Source: Neisseria meningitidis (GTDB lineage: Bacteria; Pseudomonadota; Gammaproteobacteria; Burkholderiales; Neisseriaceae). From it: a DNA stretch of 14,295 bases. The notes beneath the pieces were generated by a model that saw nothing but the letters and a program-made list of their open reading frames with translations, ran no database searches and was not told the origin of the DNA. Shown one piece after another: positions 10,207 through 14,295 of the stretch (position 1 is its first letter; each line of letters starts with the position of its first letter). Location of the stretch: assembly GCA_923184405.1 (NCBI GenBank), contig OV299793.1:975107-989401 (forward strand). The letters are read 5' to 3'. Made by a program: the position numbers and the translations under genes.

Positions 10207-10243
10207 TTCAGACGGCAGTTAAGGCTGCGGGATGCCGTCTGAA
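10207..10243. repeat. Inverted pair of DNA-uptake sequences between copA and trxB
   Basis: TTCAGACGGC at 10207-10216 and the perfect 12-mer ATGCCGTCTGAA at 10232-10243 form an inverted pair with a 10-bp stem (GCCGTCTGAA) around about 15 bases. The location is unusual for a terminator because it lies between divergent 5' ends (copA start 10184 on -, trxB start 10321 on +). It probably serves DNA uptake and may limit read-out between the two promoters; no T-run follows. Confidence 0.85.
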
Positions 10244-10284
10244 CCGGTATGGTCGAAATTTCTCAAACGCGCCGATAATTCCAG

Positions 10285-10314
10285 TAGAATCCGAAAACTT
10301 GACACAGCAAAGGA
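10285..10314 (+). promoter_or_regulatory. Possible -10 box and ribosome binding site of trxB
   Basis: TAGAAT at 10285-10290 resembles a sigma-70 -10 hexamer, but no good -35 lies 16-18 bases upstream. AAAGGA at 10309-10314 is a ribosome binding site six bases before the trxB ATG at 10321 and supports that start. No clear CueR-type dyad for copA was seen in the same divergent spacer. Confidence 0.45.
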
Positions 10315-10320
10315 AAAACA

Positions 10321-11268
<948 letters not shown>

Positions 11269-11280
11269 ATGCCGTCTGAA
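11269..11280 (+). repeat. DNA-uptake sequence directly after trxB
   Basis: A perfect ATGCCGTCTGAA begins at the base after the trxB stop codon. A short self-complementary CCGAAATTTTCGG follows at 11282-11294, but there is no inverted uptake copy and no long T-run, so a terminator role is only possible. It sits upstream of the rpsF promoter. Confidence 0.9.
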
Positions 11281-11322
11281 ACCGAAATTTTCGGCGGAAT
11301 GCAAATTTTTCGCACCAAATCC

Positions 11323-11351
11323 TTGATTCCGTCGGCAAACCCCAATATAAT
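11323..11351 (+). promoter_or_regulatory. Sigma-70 promoter of the rpsF operon
   Basis: TTGATT at 11323-11328 and a consensus TATAAT at 11346-11351 are separated by exactly 17 bases. It is the only near-consensus promoter in the window and lies about 70 bases upstream of rpsF, placing transcription start near 11358 and giving a leader of about 65 bases that contains the hairpin at 11370-11396. Confidence 0.8.
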
Positions 11352-11369
11352 GCCGCAGCATTGAACCTT

Positions 11370-11403
11370 GCCTTCTGCTTTCGCATGGCAGAAGGCTGTT
11401 TTT
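11370..11403 (+). terminator. Leader hairpin with T-run before rpsF (attenuator candidate)
   Basis: GCCTTCTGC (11370-11378) and GCAGAAGGC (11388-11396) are perfect reverse complements, 9 bp around a 9-base loop, followed by TGTTTTT (11397-11403). This has the form of an intrinsic terminator, yet lies between the rpsF promoter and the rpsF ribosome binding site, starting roughly 12 bases after the predicted transcription start. Many bacteria carry a leader structure before rpsF that binds the S6:S18 complex; whether this hairpin is that element or a simple attenuator cannot be settled by eye. Confidence 0.7.
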
Positions 11404-11423
11404 ACCATCCATAAGGAGATAAC

Positions 11424-11793
11424 ATGCGTCATTACGAGATCGTGTTTATCGTTCATCCCGATCAAAGCGAGCAAGTGCCTGCTATGGTTGAACGTTACAA
11501 AACCATGATTGCAGAAGCAAACGGTAAGGTTCGCCGTTTGGAAGATTGAGGTCGCCGCCAGCTGGTTTACCCGATTAACAAAATCCATAAAGCCCAATAC
11601 CTTTTGATGAACATCGAAACCACTCCCGAAGTGGTTGAAGAGCAGTAAACCGCATTCCGCTTCAATGATGCAGCTGCTGTGCCATCTAACCATCAAAACC
11701 AAACACGCTGTTAACTTTGTATCCCCTCCGTTGGGTGGTGAAAAGGCTAAGAACCTGATGAGCAGTGCGTCTGAAGAAGCTGCCGCCCAATAA
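11424..11793 (+). CDS. rpsF: Ribosomal protein S6 (two premature stops, one frameshift)
   Basis: S6 binds the small subunit platform as a pair with S18. AAGGAG at 11413-11418 precedes ATG 11424, which opens [20 protein letters not shown]. After RRLED the codon for Trp (in W-G-R-R-Q) reads TGA at 11547-11549, and after PEVVEE a further stop TAA at 11646-11648 stands where Glu-Thr-Ala-Phe should follow. One inserted base near 11670 shifts the frame, then TIKTKHAV and LGGEKAKNL lead to SEEAAAQ and TAA 11791-11793. The span is 370 bases against 369 for the usual 122 codons plus stop, as expected for one net insertion. First gene of rpsF-priB-rpsR-rplI, with the promoter and leader hairpin just upstream. 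Confidence 0.96.
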
Positions 11794-12102
11794 TTGACAT
11801 TCAATAATCATGTTTCGCTTGCTGAGTAAAGTGAAAAGGTTTTCCCTATACAATAGACGCCTGCCGGAATCCCTATTTTAGATATTATGTAAAGCACAAA
11901 TCATGGCACGCTGACCAGAAAACAGGCAGCATTGCCTTGTCCAATTGCGAAATTCCGGCACGGATTTGACGCAGGCAGGCGGAAGAGTGGCAGTCATCGG
12001 CAAGGTGTATATGTTCACGTCGAAGATTCTTTAGCTCAAAAAAGCAGACGTTCCCTTATACCGATGCTCAGCATACAAAACATTCAAGAATATAAAGGTT
12101 AA
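11794..12102 (+). pseudogene. priB: PriB, primosomal replication protein N (several in-frame stops)
   Basis: PriB is a small OB-fold single-stranded-DNA-binding protein that helps PriA restart replication forks. It is encoded between rpsF and rpsR, as here. The frame starting at TTG 11794, directly after the rpsF stop, reads VSLA at its start; the expected ATG is not seen. Stops at TAA 11827-11829 and TAG 11854-11856 interrupt it. The latter lies in the block expected as [20 protein letters not shown], of which TPAGIP.LDI survives. From about 11929 to 12102 the DNA follows the family codons closely (matching [27 protein letters not shown] across shifts), ending [12 protein letters not shown] and TAA 12100-12102. 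The 309-base span is close to the ~303 expected. Confidence 0.88.
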
Positions 12103-12108
12103 ACGACA

Positions 12109-12340
12109 ATGGCTCCGTCAATCATTCAAACGTAGAAAATTCTGCCGTTTCACGGCTGAAAAAATCCAAGAAGTCGATTACAAACAAGTTGATTTGCTGA
12201 AAGACTTGATCTCTGAAAACAGTAAAATCATTCCTGCACGCATGACAGGAACTAAGGCATTCTACCAACGCCAATTGGATGTTGCCGTAAAACGCGCACG
12301 CATCCTGGCTCTGCTGCCTTACACCGACCAACACAAATAA
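12109..12340 (+). CDS. rpsR: Ribosomal protein S18 (single one-base insertion)
   Basis: S18 pairs with S6 on the 30S platform. ATG 12109 lies six bases after the priB stop, with AAAGG at 12094-12098 as a likely ribosome binding site inside priB. ATGGCTC is followed by one extra base (about 12114-12116), after which a single open frame runs to TAA 12338-12340 with no stops: [20 protein letters not shown] then [31 protein letters not shown], and [19 protein letters not shown]. The span is 232 bases, one more than the 231 expected for 76 residues plus stop. It is the cleanest gene in the window. The open frame on the opposite strand at 12122-12397 is only its shadow. Confidence 0.97.
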
Positions 12341-12356
12341 TTTTGGAGATTGAATC

Positions 12357-12828
12357 ATGCAAATTATTCTGTTAGAAAAAATCGGCGATGCAGGCAACTT
12401 GGGCGATATCGTAACCGTTAAAACGGCTACGCACTCAACACTCTAATTCCCGCAGGTAAGGCAAAACGTGCGACCGAAGCGAATATGAAAGAGTTTGAAG
12501 TACGCCGCGCCGAACTGGAAGCCAAACAGGCTGAAAATTTCGCAGATGCCCGGAATCCGTCAGGAAAAATTCAACAGCAAAACCTATTTTACGCGCTTCC
12601 TCTACAAAAGTATAAGGCAGGACGCTCGCCTGTTCGCTTCCCTTACAAATGCCGACATCGCAGCCGCAACCATGGCTGGCAGCATCGGAAGCCGCGAAAA
12701 CAAATGTACCGTCCGCCTGAAACGGTCTCAAAAAGCCATTGACCGAATACGAACCACAAACAGCTTTCCACATGGATGACGAGGCTAAAACTACCGATAT
12801 GCCGTCTGTGACCGCAACCAAAAAATAG
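12357..12828 (+). CDS. rplI: Ribosomal protein L9 (frameshifted)
   Basis: L9 binds 23S rRNA domain V near the L1 stalk and helps keep reading frame. TGGAG at 12344-12348 precedes ATG 12357 by eight bases. The N-terminal domain reads [20 protein letters not shown] and VK, then one A is lost from AAAAACGGC (12420-12423), causing an early stop. [19 protein letters not shown], then [12 protein letters not shown] (about 12447-12540) follow in another frame, and [19 protein letters not shown] (about 12627-12685) in a third. The C-terminal domain is blurred ([11 protein letters not shown], then H.DDEAK) up to TAG 12826-12828. The span of 472 bases exceeds the ~453 expected, implying several net insertions. 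The tail includes ATGCCGTCTG at 12799-12808, which looks like an uptake core but falls where the family reads VAVVAATE. Confidence 0.93.
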
Positions 12829-13055
12829 AGAGGAATACAGAAAACCGTTCTCCCAGAACAATACCGATCATCGCAATCTGCACCTCAAAAACCGGCACAA
12901 ACCTGCCATGATCGTAGATTCAGCAAACATTTCGAGATAATCCACTATAGAGCATGATAAAGTTAAAATACCAATTGGAGCCTACCCAGCAAATACACAA
13001 AAATAGGATAAGTCTCGTCAAGAACAGACAAAATACTGTTGTATTTCTAGACAGT
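12829..13055. other. Convergent spacer between rplI and the TauE/SafE gene
   Basis: About 230 A-rich bases between the rplI stop and the - strand tauE stop. No gene or strong terminator hairpin was found. It includes the Correia-like end at 12938-12949, and could hold a scrambled Correia element, whose usual size (about 100-155 bases) would fit. Confidence 0.4.
12938..12949. repeat. Possible Correia-element terminal repeat
   Basis: TAATCCACTATA at 12938-12949 is identical to the outer 12 bases of the Correia-element terminal inverted repeat (TATAGTGGATTA reversed). The partner TATAGTGGATTA is not found within 160 bases upstream, where the sequence is too noisy to trust. Correia elements are abundant between Neisseria genes, so the position is plausible. 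Confidence 0.35.
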
Positions 13056-13865
13056 TTACGCAATGCTGTAAAGCATTTTTCCATCAATCAAAAGCAACAT
13101 AATGCCAGGAATTATGAAATGGCAAAAGAAAGTATGAAAACGACTTTGACACAAAGCGGCTCAAAACACAAGGTTCAAGCGTTAACAACAAAGATTAAGG
13201 GCAATTAAAGGAAAACCAGTGACCCTTCGACAATCCTGCAACATTCAGGCAGGTGAGCAGATACGATATTGCGCCGGAGAGTGCAACCGGCCAGGCAAGG
13301 CCAGAAGATGAGCCGATGACTTAACGGCCGAACAAGCCACAATCGACTAACAAGGGACGAAAACTCAACCGCAAACTATACCAACCAAGCTCGACATGGT
13401 GCCGAACAGTCTGCAATCCCAGTCACTCAGGGCAGCCAGGGTAGCAGGCGGGATGCCGCCAGAGGGCAGAGTATGCACTGCTTTGAATGCGACAGCAGTT
13501 AAACACAGTCTCAAGAAAAGTTAAAGCCCGCAGCGCTTGGATACATTTTGCCGAGCGTGCGCCAGCGCATACGCCTAAGACCCTGCCCGGCATCATCGCA
13601 AATACAGCATTCCAGTCGACCGCCTGTCTCCTCCCCTGACACATCATACAGGAAAAGACGGTAAACACCATGACGACTAAGGCTCTGCCGCCGGCAAGGT
13701 GTTGCGCGTAAGGATGTTGTGCCTGACCCTTCAAATCAAGCACCCCTAAAGCCACAGGAACACTCAGAATACAACCTTCTACACCTTACCCGCCAACAGT
13801 AAAAACTGCTGCAGGAGCCTAAGTCAAGCCGGATCAAGCTATGGCACAGAACAGGTCTCCCATTC
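13056..13865 (-). pseudogene. TauE/SafE-family membrane protein (heavily garbled)
   Basis: TauE/SafE proteins are polytopic inner-membrane permeases or exporters of sulfite, sulfoacetate and related anions. The substrate here is unknown. On the - strand, a remnant of GAVLGVGGG lies near 13795-13825. Then come VLDLKGQAQHPYAQHLA (about 13685-13745), VMVFTVFSCMM, QAVDWNAVFAMMPGRVLGV and CAGARSAK (about 13540-13625), LFGTMSSLVGI (about 13385-13420) and SSGLAWPVALSGAISYLLTC (about 13240-13300, across shifts). The C terminus is GIMLLLIDGKMLYSIA with stop TAA 13058-13056. These follow the order in the Neisseria protein of about 265 residues. The start is not fixed. It is convergent with rplI. The K-rich + strand frame at 12954-13208 is antisense to this gene. 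Confidence 0.82.
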
Positions 13866-14295
13866 ACAGCCGTCCCATCTGTATGGTGACCAAAATCGAC
13901 CTGACACCATCAACCTAGCCGGACACGCCCCATCAGCAAAAAGTAACAGAGAAGGGACGAGCGACAGTTCCCAAGTGACCCGAAGCAGCAGTAAGACGGC
14001 AAGGCAGCATTCCGACAAAGGGGACTTGTCTGCGGATGTTGATTTCTTTAAAACTCAAAAGGGATTTGGACAATCATCGACAGGCCCGGCAAACAGTGTA
14101 GTGCCCAATGCCCACCAGTGGACGGCGGGGAATTTTCGATGAGGTGCTGGAGGGTGGAAGTCCCATCTCTCCACTCGGCCTTTGGTGGCATGGGTGGGGG
14201 ACTTGCAGTTTTTTTTTTTTTTTTTTGTAGTGTTTGGCTGGGTGGAGCAGTTTATTAGCTATAATTTTTTTGTCTTGTTAGGCTGCCCCTATCTT
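13866..14295. other. Unassigned right-hand tail
   Basis: No gene recognised. From 13866 to about 14090 the sequence is A/C-rich like other scrambled stretches. From about 14100 it turns abruptly G/T-rich (for example GGTGCTGGAGGGTGG near 14142) and contains an 18-T run at 14209-14226. The change of composition suggests low-quality contig-end sequence, or a join to other material. Confidence 0.5.
14209..14226 (+). repeat. Homopolymer run of 18 T
   Basis: Eighteen consecutive T. Phase-variable Neisseria genes use homopolymer tracts, mostly poly-G/C or poly-A, but no gene can be attached to this one. Its place in a composition-shifted tail at the contig end makes an artefact more likely. Confidence 0.7.

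Noticed and set aside
12122..12397. 91-codon - strand open frame
   Set aside because: Fully antisense to rpsR, which is nearly intact on the + strand.
12799..12808. ATGCCGTCTG near the end of rplI as a genuine uptake sequence
   Set aside because: It falls inside the codons for the L9 C terminus, where the family sequence would read differently, and lacks the final AA, so it may arise from base-calling errors.
12954..13208. Lys-rich 84-codon + strand open frame
   Set aside because: Antisense to the C-terminal part of the TauE/SafE gene (GIMLLLIDGKMLY on the - strand).

Overview
The window reads as a segment of a Neisseria chromosome of the N. meningitidis / N. gonorrhoeae / N. lactamica type. 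Three things point there. The 12-mer neisserial DNA-uptake sequence ATGCCGTCTGAA or close variants occur between genes (3086, 3913, 10232, 11269), often as inverted pairs. The proteins match Neisseria orthologues as I remember them. The gene order, with rpsF-priB-rpsR-rplI next to trxB and a copper ATPase, fits that genus. All family comparisons are from memory; no search or alignment was run.

Layout: (1) 1 to about 1960, + strand: uvrB, lacking its first ~30-40 codons. (2) About 1961-3081: AT-rich, A-skewed stretch with no recognisable gene. (3) 3140-3883, - strand: trmB, with uptake-sequence terminators on both sides. (4) 3968 to about 5160, - strand: a Sel1-repeat protein with an unresolved 5' end. 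(5) 5590 to about 7745, - strand: uvrC, badly garbled but traceable almost end to end. (6) About 7936-10184, - strand: copA-type P1B ATPase. (7) 10321-11268, + strand: trxB, divergent from copA. (8) 11323-12828, + strand: promoter, leader hairpin, then rpsF-priB-rpsR-rplI. (9) 13056 to about 13865, - strand: TauE/SafE-family membrane protein. (10) About 13866-14295: unassigned tail with an 18-T run.

The dominant feature is that no gene can be read in one intact frame. Single-base insertions and deletions, premature stops and substitutions hit every gene, including near-essential ones (S6, S18, L9, TrxB). Damage varies from light (rpsR, most of trxB, priB after its first third) to so heavy that only scattered motifs survive (uvrC 5' half, tauE, 1961-3081). 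Several lesions shorten homopolymers by one base. The worst-damaged stretches carry a strong excess of A over T on the + strand whichever strand the gene uses. The best explanation is an uncorrected or poorly polished long-read sequence of an ordinary Neisseria locus, not real gene decay or a new system.

Typing rule: 'CDS' means the protein can be followed over essentially its full length despite a few frameshifts; 'pseudogene' means the frame is broken too often to follow continuously. I expect most of these genes to be intact in the organism.

The genes belong to unrelated housekeeping pathways: nucleotide excision repair (UvrB, UvrC), tRNA m7G46 methylation (TrmB), copper export (CopA), thioredoxin reduction (TrxB), the small ribosomal subunit and primosome (S6, PriB, S18), the large subunit (L9), and anion or sulfur-compound transport (TauE/SafE). 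The most interesting intact signal is a near-consensus sigma-70 promoter followed by a perfect 9-bp hairpin and T-run just before rpsF, which looks like a leader attenuator. I found no previously undescribed system here.
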